From: Synechococcus sp. WH 8020
GTDB lineage: Bacteria > Cyanobacteriota > Cyanobacteriia > PCC-6307 > Cyanobiaceae
DNA length: 64,000 nucleotides
NCBI RefSeq assembly: GCF_001040845.1
Contig: NZ_CP011941.1
Location: forward strand, 1,894,828-1,958,827
Direction: 5' to 3'
This document shows, piece by piece, positions 44,069 to 51,525 of this stretch. How positions within the stretch are numbered: position 1 is the first letter of the stretch; every line of letters starts with the position of its first letter. Made by a program: the position numbers and the translations under genes. The notes under the pieces are model-generated. The model worked only from the letters and a program-made list of their open reading frames with translations, searched no databases and had not been told where the DNA came from.

Positions 44069-44964
44069 GGTCTGCTCTCCAGAGGAGGAGCCTTCAAGGC
44101 CAACTGAAGCAGTGACATCTCACCATCTGAAACAAGCGGGCCATGGAGATCTGCACCATGACCGTCCTTCCAACGCCCCTTCCAGCTTGGCCCAGCTGTA
44201 ATCCACCAGCTGCGCATTGCATCGACCTGCCTTTGTTTTTGATCCCATGCATCGAGAAGGAACAGCACCTCATCTCTGACGGACGGGAGCTGCGTGGCTT
44301 GCAACACAACATCCAATTCAGGCAGGCCATCGCACAACAACACAAAACGCCAGATCCCTTCGGACTCAATCAACCAAGCCCACTCTCCCTCCAGTGGTTC
44401 ATTGAGAGTCTGCAGTGCTCGCCATGCAGCAACCAAGAGCCACTCCGCTTGGCAGAGATTGAGATCTGCTGACGCCACCGTGTCGATCCAGGCCTGCAGG
44501 ATCAACCGATCAGCGCCCACCACCATCGCCATGTCCCTGTCTTGCAACGAAGTCCAAGCGACATAGGACTCCTGCCATTGCAACGGCCAGGTCATCTCGG
44601 GTGCAAGCGCTCGCAAGGAGGTGGCATCACCCAGACCAGCGGCACCCTCCAGCAGTCGCCAATGACAAGTCGGCAAAGGCAGCAACAGTTCCAACTCCAC
44701 ACTCACAGAGGCAATGCCCTGTTCGATCAGCAGATCCGCAACCATCTCAGCCAGCACCTGCCTCTGGACTGGCACCCCGCCCTGACAAAGGCCCGGAGGA
44801 AGCTCGGTCTTGATGATGGACTGCTGCCCCTGATCCCACCACGCCAAACTCAGGACACGATCAGAAGCAGCCAGAACCACGCGCCGCCGAGTGAGCAAGC
44901 CGGTGATCTGACCCAGCAAGCCATCCAGGGCCGGGAAGCGATCGCGCAGATCAACCAGCTCCAA
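44065..44964 (-). CDS. pilM: Divergent PilM-like protein
   Basis: A 299-residue protein at the pilM position of a pilM-N-O-Q set. RRRVVLAASDRVLSLAWWDQ resembles an actin-like first strand and VVGADRLILQAWIDTVASAD with LNLCQAEWLLVAAWRAL resembles the segment in PilM where the second actin-like domain recognises the first, but the usual ATP-binding motifs of PilM are not clearly conserved. The assignment therefore leans on synteny. A TTG at 44964, with GAGGA seven bases upstream and an in-frame TAG just before it, is the start. Overlaps pilN as ATGA. Confidence 0.7.
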   Translation of the reverse strand: MELVDLRDRFPALDGLLGQITGLLTRRRVVLAASDRVLSLAWWDQGQQSIIKTELPPGLCQGGVPVQRQVLAEMVADLLIEQGIASVSVELELLLPLPTCHWRLLEGAAGLGDATSLRALAPEMTWPLQWQESYVAWTSLQDRDMAMVVGADRLILQAWIDTVASADLNLCQAEWLLVAAWRALQTLNEPLEGEWAWLIESEGIWRFVLLCDGLPELDVVLQATQLPSVRDEVLFLLDAWDQKQRQVDAMRSWWITAGPSWKGRWKDGHGADLHGPLVSDGEMSLLQLALKAPPLESRP

Positions 44965-45011
44965 GTTCTATTCCTCGATGCGTCATGAAGGATGTGCAGA
45001 AAGCGTATCGA

Positions 45012-46190
45012 CTACGTCCAGGGCGCGCCGCTTCCGATCGCCTCACTGAGATGGCGAAAGCCATGGAGATCGAGCTGGCTGATCAAACCCTCAAGGATGC
45101 GTGGAACCAAATCAGGGCCTTCATAAATCCAACCGGTGTAGAGCTGCACGAGGGAGGCGCCAGCAGCCAGGCGTTCCCAGGCCGCCTCAGCTGATGAGAT
45201 TCCCCCAACTCCGATCAACGGCAACGCCGGCCCAGCGCTGGCTCGCAGTCGTCGAATCACCTCCACAGCGCGGTAGCGCAAGGGATCACCGCTCAGCCCA
45301 CCTGCCTCTTCCGCAAGGCTTCGACCGGTCTGCGCGATCAGCCGCTGTCCCAAACCCAGTCGATCAAGACTGGTATTGACAGCGATGACACCAGCCAAAC
45401 CTTCCTCGTAAGCCAATCGAGCGATGCCATCAATCGCATCGTCCTCAAGATCAGGTGCGATCTTCACCAAAAGTGGTGGGCATGCTGGCAACCGGCGCAA
45501 GCGCTCGACCAACCGCCGCAATTGAGTTGAATCCTGCAGATCTCGCAAGCCTGGAGTGTTGGGAGAGCTCACATTGATCACGGCGTAGTCCGCCAAAGGA
45601 GCAAGACATTCCAAGGAAGCGGCGTAGTCATCAGGGGCCTGCTCCAACGGAGTGATCTTCGACTTTCCGAAATTGATGCCAAGCACAGCCCGACGATGAC
45701 CTGGCGCTGGCAATGCTTGCCGCTCCAGAGTTCGTTGCATCGCCTCAGCACCGTTGTTGTTGAAACCCATACGGTTGAGGGCTGCCCGTTCAGCAGCAAG
45801 CCGAAACAGGCGGGGCCTTGGGTTACCGGGTTGACCATGCCAAGTGACGGTGCCCACTTCAGCAAATCCGAACCCAAAGCAATCCCACACCCCAGCCGCA
45901 ACACCGTTTTTATCGAACCCCGCAGCCAAACCCACGGGATTGCTGAAACGACAACCAAACAGAACTTGCTCCAGCCGCAGATCCTGACGCTGAAGCTCCG
46001 TAGCAACGCCCTCCAATACGGATGAGATCCCAGGCCAACGGCGGCGCAGGCTGACCTGAGCGAGGGCCTGCAAAGCCGTCTGACTGAGCTGTTCGGCATC
46101 CACCCCATCATCCCGGGACAGTTGCGGGCCCAACCATCGCCGATAAAAGCCGGCGGTGGATAACACCTTGAGGGATGACGGATCTGCCAT
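45012..46190 (-). CDS. pyrD: Dihydroorotate dehydrogenase (quinone), class 2
   Basis: A 392-residue membrane-associated flavoenzyme oxidising dihydroorotate to orotate in pyrimidine synthesis with quinone as acceptor. An N-terminal extension ([20 protein letters not shown]) typical of class 2 precedes [47 protein letters not shown], the catalytic-serine loop [24 protein letters not shown] and [14 protein letters not shown] at 46190 lies 8 bases after the rnhA stop, so the two probably form an operon. Confidence 0.97.
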   Translation of the reverse strand: MADPSSLKVLSTAGFYRRWLGPQLSRDDGVDAEQLSQTALQALAQVSLRRRWPGISSVLEGVATELQRQDLRLEQVLFGCRFSNPVGLAAGFDKNGVAAGVWDCFGFGFAEVGTVTWHGQPGNPRPRLFRLAAERAALNRMGFNNNGAEAMQRTLERQALPAPGHRRAVLGINFGKSKITPLEQAPDDYAASLECLAPLADYAVINVSSPNTPGLRDLQDSTQLRRLVERLRRLPACPPLLVKIAPDLEDDAIDGIARLAYEEGLAGVIAVNTSLDRLGLGQRLIAQTGRSLAEEAGGLSGDPLRYRAVEVIRRLRASAGPALPLIGVGGISSAEAAWERLAAGASLVQLYTGWIYEGPDLVPRILEGLISQLDLHGFRHLSEAIGSGAPWT

Positions 46191-46198
46191 CTGGGCTC

Positions 46199-46939
46199 CT
46201 AGGTCTGTTTCGATCCTGGCGGATCGCGTCGCAACCGCCAGCGATCATTCTCCACAGGCTCCACCATCCACTCACGCCAACGCCATGAACCTTGTCGTTC
46301 TGACAAACGATTGAGGGGCTGCTCCACCAACTGAGCCAACTCCACTGCTGTTAACGCATACCCCCCGGAGGCCAAGCGATCCGCCAGTTCCATCCGTGTG
46401 AGGAGCTTCTGCAACCCCACGGGGGCCGAGTCCAACACGGCCTGACTTGGAGCGGTTGAAGAGGAAAGAGCTTGCTGCCGTCCTTTCGAATAAGCCACGG
46501 CAATTTGATCCACCCTGTCGTTGTCAGGATCTCCGCTATGACCTTTGACATAGCGGAGGGGCACGTCAGCAAGACGAGCCTGATCGAGCGCTTGCCAGAG
46601 ATCCTGATTGAGCACTGGCTTGCCTGCTGCAGTGCGCCAGCCCTTTCGCTTCCAGCCTGCCATCCAACTGCTGAGTCCGTCGATCAGGTATTTGCTGTCG
46701 GTGCGCAGGGTGAGATCAGGATGAAGTGGCAATTCAGCCAAGCGCTGCAAGGTGGCAAGCGCTGCCTGTAACTCCATCCGGTTATTGGTTGTAGCCGGAT
46801 CAGCACCGCCAAATTCCTCCACGCTGCCGTCTTCGAAACGAATCAACGCACCCCAGCCGCCTGGCCCTGGATTGCCACTGCAGGCCCCATCGGTCGCTGC
46901 TGCCACGACGCGACCACGTCCATCATGTTCCTCAGCCAT
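46199..46939 (-). CDS. rnhA: Ribonuclease HI with C-terminal extension
   Basis: A 246-residue protein. Residues 10-150 are RNase HI, which degrades RNA in RNA-DNA hybrids: [19 protein letters not shown] (first Asp), [13 protein letters not shown] (Glu), [20 protein letters not shown] (second Asp) and [18 protein letters not shown] (last Asp) give the complete DEDD set. About 90 further residues ([60 protein letters not shown]) form an extension, possibly a small nucleic-acid-binding helix domain. ATG at 46939; the frame extends upstream to 46996 antisense to the next gene's leader. Confidence 0.95.
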   Translation of the reverse strand: MAEEHDGRGRVVAAATDGACSGNPGPGGWGALIRFEDGSVEEFGGADPATTNNRMELQAALATLQRLAELPLHPDLTLRTDSKYLIDGLSSWMAGWKRKGWRTAAGKPVLNQDLWQALDQARLADVPLRYVKGHSGDPDNDRVDQIAVAYSKGRQQALSSSTAPSQAVLDSAPVGLQKLLTRMELADRLASGGYALTAVELAQLVEQPLNRLSERQGSWRWREWMVEPVENDRWRLRRDPPGSKQT

Positions 46940-47001
46940 TGATTCCACCACCGGATATTCGGTACAACAGGTCGTTGTTCTCCAATTTGGAGCCACCGTT
47001 T

Positions 47002-47700
47002 ATGCGGCGAACCTACCTCCGGCGGCTCCTTCTGATTGGAACAGCACTGATGGTGGGGGGTAGTTCCTCTGCGCTGCCGGGGTGGACCCGTTCGTTGTTT
47101 GACAGCAAACCACTCAAGCAAGAGCAGTTTGCGATCCTGGCCCGCGCCGTTGGGCGTGACGGCTGGAAACTGTTGGTCCTTGAGCAAATCAAAGCCCGTC
47201 CTCTTTGTTGGAAAGATCAAGCTGATGGACTGGTTGAGCCCTCGCTAAACGGGTTTGATTTCACGGGGATTTGCAGCCGATATCTCGACAGCAATGGGTA
47301 TTCACTGCGTACGGCCGGAGAAGACACCCAAAAATCCGTTCGCTTACGCCTTCGGCAAGGGCGCAACGGGCTTGAGCTTCAAGCACTGGACCCAAACCGC
47401 AGTACTGCAGTCGTGGTGGCCAAGGCGAGACAAGCCAGGCGAAACAAAGATGCTTTTGTCAAGCTCAAACTGGAACCTGGCTGGCAACTGGAGCGTCGGG
47501 CCTATCAAGGGCGAACCCTGAGCCACGTGTATTTCGCCAACAATGAATCGTTGAATCAATTGAGAGCGAAGGCTTCAAAACGTCCAAGCCGTTCGGTTTG
47601 GACGACGACAATGGCCCGAGCACCAAGGGCACCCAGGTCCCCATCCAGTTATTCCGGCAAGGGGCCCATCCGCCTCGAAGTGATTCCATTCCGCCCATGA
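47002..47700 (+). CDS. DUF3747 family secreted protein
   Basis: A 232-residue protein with a signal peptide (RRTYLRRLLLIGTALMVGGSSSA). The mature N-terminal domain (KQEQFAILARAVGRDGWKLL, VLEQIKARPLCWKDQADGLV, LNGFDFTGICSRYLDSNGYS) is the cyanobacteria-specific DUF3747 fold with two conserved cysteines; function is not known. The C-terminus is basic and serine/proline-rich. ATG 47002 is chosen because it begins the signal peptide; the frame opens earlier at 46939. Divergent from rnhA. A terminator-like stem-loop lies 146 bases after the stop. Confidence 0.88.
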   Translation: MRRTYLRRLLLIGTALMVGGSSSALPGWTRSLFDSKPLKQEQFAILARAVGRDGWKLLVLEQIKARPLCWKDQADGLVEPSLNGFDFTGICSRYLDSNGYSLRTAGEDTQKSVRLRLRQGRNGLELQALDPNRSTAVVVAKARQARRNKDAFVKLKLEPGWQLERRAYQGRTLSHVYFANNESLNQLRAKASKRPSRSVWTTTMARAPRAPRSPSSYSGKGPIRLEVIPFRP

Positions 47701-47845
47701 ACAAAGCATCAAGGACAGTTGGATGAGCGACAACCGCTATCCCCTCAACCCAGCAATTCTGCTTAGGTTCGTATTGTGAGGAGTGCTTTACGCCTCTTCA
47801 GGGTCGAAACAAGGAAAGACTCCTGAATGCGTTGTTCTTAAAAGA

Positions 47846-47869
47846 CCTTGCCTTAGGCAGGGTTTTTTT
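47846..47869 (+). terminator. Rho-independent terminator
   Basis: CCTTGCC and GGCAGGG pair (one T-G) around a TTA loop and are followed by seven T residues. It ends plus-strand transcription, probably from the DUF3747 gene. Confidence 0.85.
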
Positions 47870-47895
47870 ATTGGCGGAGCCGTTTCCATGACGCC

Positions 47896-47922
47896 AAAAA
47901 AAAGCCGGTTCAGAGAACCGGC
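47896..47922 (-). terminator. Rho-independent terminator of the rplJ-rplL operon
   Basis: On the minus strand GCCGGTTC and GAACCGGC form an 8-bp perfect stem with loop TCT, followed by eight T residues. It lies 54 bases after the rplL stop. Confidence 0.94.
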
Positions 47923-47976
47923 AGACAGGATTGGATGGGAAGAGACCTGCTGTTTAGAAGCAGGGCCTCCAACAGA

Positions 47977-48363
47977 TCACTTGATTGTGACCTTGCCACC
48001 CACTTCTTCGATGGCCTTTTTCAAGGCTTCAGCGTCGTCCTTGGAGACGCCTTCCTTGATGGACTTAGGAGCAGCCTCGACCATGGCCTTGGCATCACCC
48101 AGGCCGAGACCTGTGGCTTCGCGAACAGCCTTGAGCACTTTGATCTTGGCGGCAGCATCAAAGCTTTCCAACACAACATCAAATTCGGTCTTCTCTTCAG
48201 CCGCTTCACCACCACCAGCAGCGCCAGGGGCAGCCATGACTACACCAGCAGATGCAGCAGCGGACACACCAAAAGCATCCTCAATTTGCTTGACAAGCTC
48301 GGAAGCCTCAAGCAGTGAGAGTTTTTTCAGTGATTCAAGAATTTCGTCGGTTTTTGCAGACAT
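47977..48363 (-). CDS. rplL: 50S ribosomal protein L7/L12
   Basis: A 128-residue stalk protein. N-terminal dimerisation domain ([20 protein letters not shown] and [13 protein letters not shown]), alanine/glycine-rich hinge ([17 protein letters not shown]), and C-terminal factor-binding domain ([40 protein letters not shown], ending GGKVTIK). It recruits translation GTPases. Last gene of the operon; starts 49 bases after rplJ and is followed by a strong terminator. Confidence 0.98.
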   Translation of the reverse strand: MSAKTDEILESLKKLSLLEASELVKQIEDAFGVSAAASAGVVMAAPGAAGGGEAAEEKTEFDVVLESFDAAAKIKVLKAVREATGLGLGDAKAMVEAAPKSIKEGVSKDDAEALKKAIEEVGGKVTIK

Positions 48364-48412
48364 GATTGGGAATCAGCAACAGATCAGGGAAAAAAAGTGA
48401 GGTCGAAGACGT

Positions 48413-48940
48413 TCAGCTTTCGCCGCTATCGGCGTGCTGCTTGAGCGCTCTTGCAAGACCGGAGGGAACCTCGTTGACACCCACAGCAACCTTGGTGGTA
48501 ACTGCGTTGATGGCGCCGGCGATCTGGGCCATGAGCACTTCCTTGGAAGGAAGCTCCCCAATAGCTTTGATCTCGTCCTGAGACAGAAGCTTGCCTTCAA
48601 AAAGGCCGCCCTTGGTCTCAGATTTTTTGGTCTCTTTCTGAAAAGATTGAACAGCTTTAACAGCACCACCAACATCACCCTTAATCAGGACGAAAGCGTT
48701 GGTGCCATTCAGAAGAGAATCGAGGCTTGACCAGACACTGTCACCATCAATGGCACGACGCATCAAGGTGTTTTTTGTCACCTTGCAAACGCCGTTGCTG
48801 GCCTGCAGACGAGTCCGCAAATCAGACATTTCTTTGATGGAGAGGCCCTGATAGTCCAGGACCAGTGCCATTTCGGCCTCGCCAAGAAGCTTTTTAAGCT
48901 CCTCGACGATCTGTTGCTTGCTCTCCAGAGTGCGGCCCAT
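48413..48940 (-). CDS. rplJ: 50S ribosomal protein L10
   Basis: A 175-residue protein that anchors L7/L12 dimers to the ribosome. Typical segments: [77 protein letters not shown], and [23 protein letters not shown] 48940. Its 225-base upstream leader carries an L10-leader-like structure, which suggests autoregulation by the L10-L12 complex. Confidence 0.98.
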   Translation of the reverse strand: MGRTLESKQQIVEELKKLLGEAEMALVLDYQGLSIKEMSDLRTRLQASNGVCKVTKNTLMRRAIDGDSVWSSLDSLLNGTNAFVLIKGDVGGAVKAVQSFQKETKKSETKGGLFEGKLLSQDEIKAIGELPSKEVLMAQIAGAINAVTTKVAVGVNEVPSGLARALKQHADSGES

Positions 48941-48966
48941 AGGGATTAGATCGGAGGAACAAGCTG

Positions 48967-49110
48967 GACACGCGGGCGTTTCGGGGCTCCCGAGGGAGAC
49001 GAGGCCGCGTGTCGATCCAAGCCAATGGGCAAAAATCGTCGCATTTTCCTCGGCAGGACTTATGAAACATGCTCAACGCCGTTGAGATGAAACAACCTGC
49101 TGTCTTAGGC
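48967..49110 (-). promoter_or_regulatory. Ribosomal protein L10 leader
   Basis: Between rplA and rplJ the minus-strand RNA contains GCCTAAGACAGCAGGT (from 49110) and, after a hairpin (TCAACGGCGTTGA), AAGTCCTGCCGAGGA (to about 49045), the conserved core of the L10 leader that binds the L10(L12) complex. Nearer rplJ, GACACGCGG (49005-49013 in plus coordinates) pairs with CCGCGTGTC (48967-48975), enclosing a smaller hairpin. Assigned from remembered consensus and position; not checked with a covariance model. Confidence 0.7.
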
Positions 49111-49123
49111 CGGGCGCGTGCCC

Positions 49124-49147
49124 GTGGACTGGCAATAGCCAGTCCAC
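49124..49147. repeat. 10-bp perfect hairpin downstream of rplA
   Basis: GTGGACTGGC (49124-49133) and GCCAGTCCAC (49138-49147) pair exactly around a 4-base loop, 18 bases after the rplA stop and just ahead of the L10 leader. No T-run follows on the minus strand, so it could be a processing or stabilising element rather than a terminator. Confidence 0.75.
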
Positions 49148-49165
49148 AAATTTACATCACTGTGT

Positions 49166-49891
49166 TCAACCTTCCTGCTCGATGTCCTGCAGCAAAGCGA
49201 TATCAACTTCGACAGAAGGTCCCATCGTGGATGTGACATACAGGCTTTTCCAGTAACGACCTTTAGCGCCACTGGGCTTGTTGCGATCGATGGTTTCCTG
49301 CAAGGTCTTGAGGTTTTCCAGCAAGGCCTCAGCAGTAAAGCTCGCTTTACCGAAGCGAACATGCACGATTCCGGTGCGGTCTGCACGAAATTCAAGCTTG
49401 CCTGCCTTGAATTCCTGAATCGCAGACGCCAGGTCGGTGGTAACCGTTCCCGCTTTTGGATTGGGCATCAAGCCACGGGGACCAAGAACCCGACCCAACT
49501 TGGCAACCTTCGGCATCATGTCTGGGGTCGCAATCAAAAGGTCGAAATTCATTTCGCCCTTGGAGATGGCCTCGACAAGGTCCTCATCACCCGAAAGTTC
49601 AGCGCCGGCGGCCTTGGCCTCGGCAACTTTTTCACCGCGGGTAATCACTGCGATACGAACGGTTTGCCCCGTTCCCTGAGGAAGAGCGACCGTTGTACGC
49701 AGCTGCTGGTCGGTGTATTTGGGATCGATACCAAGGCGCACATGCGCCTCCATGGTTTCGTCAAATTTGGCTGTAGCGTTCTCCTTCACCAACTGAATGG
49801 CTTCAAGAGGCTGATAGGCACGGTCCTCGATTTTGGTAACGAGGCTAGCCAGGCGTTTAGAAAGTTTTGGCATGTCAGGTGTGGGGTTCAA
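49166..49891 (-). CDS. rplA: 50S ribosomal protein L1
   Basis: A 241-residue protein of the L1 stalk. Characteristic segments: KEIDRAYQPL-like start seen here as [100 protein letters not shown] (the L1 signature), and [20 protein letters not shown]. Follows rplK by 58 bases; L1 probably autoregulates the rplK-rplA pair as in other bacteria. Confidence 0.98.
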   Translation of the reverse strand: MNPTPDMPKLSKRLASLVTKIEDRAYQPLEAIQLVKENATAKFDETMEAHVRLGIDPKYTDQQLRTTVALPQGTGQTVRIAVITRGEKVAEAKAAGAELSGDEDLVEAISKGEMNFDLLIATPDMMPKVAKLGRVLGPRGLMPNPKAGTVTTDLASAIQEFKAGKLEFRADRTGIVHVRFGKASFTAEALLENLKTLQETIDRNKPSGAKGRYWKSLYVTSTMGPSVEVDIALLQDIEQEG

Positions 49892-49949
49892 GCGACGCTG
49901 AGGCCTCCCCCGAAATCAGTGAACGGAACAAACAACGAACGCAGGGCGT

Positions 49950-50381
49950 TCAGTCGCTAACGGCAACACCCATGTTGCGGGCAGTGCCTTCGATAATGCG
50001 CATCGCCGACTCAACACTGGTGCAGTTGAGGTCGGGAAGCTTGGTCTTGGCGATCTCCTCAAGCTGGGAGCGATTGATGGAGCCAACACTGCCCTTTGCG
50101 GACTCACCGGAACCCTTTTGAATTCCAGCGGCCTTGGTAATCAGAACCGAGGCAGGCGGGGTTTTCGTGATGAAGGTGAAACTACGGTCTTCGAAGACCG
50201 AAATTTCAACCGGAATCACATATCCGGCCTTGTCCTGAGTGCGAGCGTTGTACTCCTTGCAGAACGCCATGATGTTGACCCCGTGCTGACCGAGGGCAGG
50301 GCCCACCGGCGGTGCGGGGTTGGCTTTGCCGGCCTGAAGGGCCAGCTTGATCACAGCTACGACTTTCTTGGCCATCGGCAA
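49950..50381 (-). CDS. rplK: 50S ribosomal protein L11
   Basis: A 143-residue protein of the GTPase-associated centre. [40 protein letters not shown] and the C-terminal [20 protein letters not shown] and [16 protein letters not shown] are diagnostic. The initiating ATG at 50381 is followed by PMAKKVV; an ATG at 50375 (MAKKVVAV) is the more usual start and would shorten the protein by two residues. Preceded by a 102-base gap with a stem-loop after nusG. Confidence 0.98.
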   Translation of the reverse strand: MPMAKKVVAVIKLALQAGKANPAPPVGPALGQHGVNIMAFCKEYNARTQDKAGYVIPVEISVFEDRSFTFITKTPPASVLITKAAGIQKGSGESAKGSVGSINRSQLEEIAKTKLPDLNCTSVESAMRIIEGTARNMGVAVSD

Positions 50382-50449
50382 GCGGAGTTGAACATCTGCG
50401 GATCACCGACCTCTAGGGGCGGTGCGGCGAAATGGCGAACCATCTCTAA

Positions 50450-50473
50450 GGCCGTCCTCCGCAGGAGACGGCC
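50450..50473. repeat. Stem-loop between nusG and rplK
   Basis: GGCCGTCCTCC (50450-50460) pairs with GGAGACGGCC (50464-50473) with one bulged C and a GCA loop. Located 11 bases after the nusG stop; no T-run, so perhaps an RNA processing or attenuation element. Confidence 0.6.
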
Positions 50474-50483
50474 GCCGTATGAA

Positions 50484-51152
50484 TCAGTTTTGCTTACTGA
50501 TCTGAGAGAACTCAAGCTCGACAGGGGTTTCTCGACCAAAGATTGATAACAACGCTTTGAGCTTGCTTCGTTCCCCAGACACCTCGATCACCTCGCCTTG
50601 GAAGTCTTTGAAAGGACCTGCGGTCACCAGGATTTGATCGCCCTCTGCGAGATCGACTTTGACGACGGTCTTCTTCTCGGCTGCGCGCTTGAAAATACGA
50701 TCCACCTCCTGACGACTCAGGGGACGGGGCTTGATATGGCCACGGGCCTTACCCGTGGCACGACGGTCTTCTGCACCAACAAAATTGATGACGTTTGGCG
50801 TGCTTCTCACCGCCATCATTGTGTCTTCATCCAGGACCATCCTGACCAGCACGTAACCCGGAAACACCTTCTCCTCAGTGGATTGACGACTGCCGTCTTT
50901 TTTGACTTTCACCGCCGGCGTCTCGGGAATTTCAATCTCAAGGATTCGGTTGCTGACCCCAAGCGTGACAGCGCGCTGCTCAAGGGTGGCCTTCACCTTT
51001 TTCTCACAGCTTGAGGCGACCTGCACCGCGTACCAACGCGCGACAGATGTGCGTGCAGGCATCGACTCAAGCGTGCCGTCCTCTCCCTCATTGGGTGCTG
51101 GCAGATCAAGCACCTCGGTGCTCTCCTGCTGGGTGGTATCGAGGTCAGACAC
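50484..51152 (-). CDS. nusG: Transcription termination/antitermination protein NusG
   Basis: A 222-residue protein. After an acidic N-terminal extension of about 35 residues comes the NGN domain (ARWYAVQVASSCEKKVKATL, EEKVFPGYVLVRMVLDEDTM, NVINFVGAEDRRA) and the C-terminal KOW domain (LAEGDQILVTAGPFKDFQGE, SGERSKLKALLSIFGRETPV, ELEFSQISK). It binds RNA polymerase and couples it to ribosomes or Rho-like functions. Lies 51 bases after secE and ahead of rplK in the conserved order. Confidence 0.97.
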   Translation of the reverse strand: MSDLDTTQQESTEVLDLPAPNEGEDGTLESMPARTSVARWYAVQVASSCEKKVKATLEQRAVTLGVSNRILEIEIPETPAVKVKKDGSRQSTEEKVFPGYVLVRMVLDEDTMMAVRSTPNVINFVGAEDRRATGKARGHIKPRPLSRQEVDRIFKRAAEKKTVVKVDLAEGDQILVTAGPFKDFQGEVIEVSGERSKLKALLSIFGRETPVELEFSQISKQN

Positions 51153-51203
51153 GGATGCGGACGAACAATTGGGACAAATGCGATCTGTTGTACGAGCAGC
51201 AGA

Positions 51204-51443
51204 TCAACGGAACACCTGAGAAGCGGCCCAACCGTAAAAACGGCTGAGGGCTGAAATGGCCGCGGCCGAGAGGCTCACCATCAAGATCACAGCCACTGAT
51301 TCACTGAACAGCTGCTGACGACTGGGCCAGACCACCAGCTTCAGCTCTTCGAAAGTGGCAGCTAAAAAACCACCCCTTCGGCCTGTTTCAGCCGGTGTTT
51401 GTGGGGAAGCGGTTTCGGTGTCCTCGGAAGTAGGGCTGGTCAC
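51204..51443 (-). CDS. secE: Preprotein translocase subunit SecE
   Basis: A 79-residue protein (from the GTG at 51443). The amphipathic helix FLAATFEELKLVVWPSRQQL and the single membrane helix SVAVILMVSLSAAAISALSR are the SecE signature (V-W-P-S/T-R). It is part of the SecYEG channel. The frame extends to 51494 but the extra residues do not resemble the family. First gene of secE-nusG-rplK-rplA-rplJ-rplL, lying downstream of clpB2 on the same strand. Confidence 0.93.
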   Translation of the reverse strand: MTSPTSEDTETASPQTPAETGRRGGFLAATFEELKLVVWPSRQQLFSESVAVILMVSLSAAAISALSRFYGWAASQVFR

Positions 51444-51525
51444 AAATCTTGCGATGCCGGAACTGACGCCGGTGCCTTGGGCACGTGACGGCAAACAAGC
51501 ATCCTACTGGACGCTTATCGACATC

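Noticed and set aside
44985-45194. 69-codon plus-strand frame starting between pilM and pyrD
   Set aside because: Almost entirely antisense to the pyrD 3' end; no conserved features.
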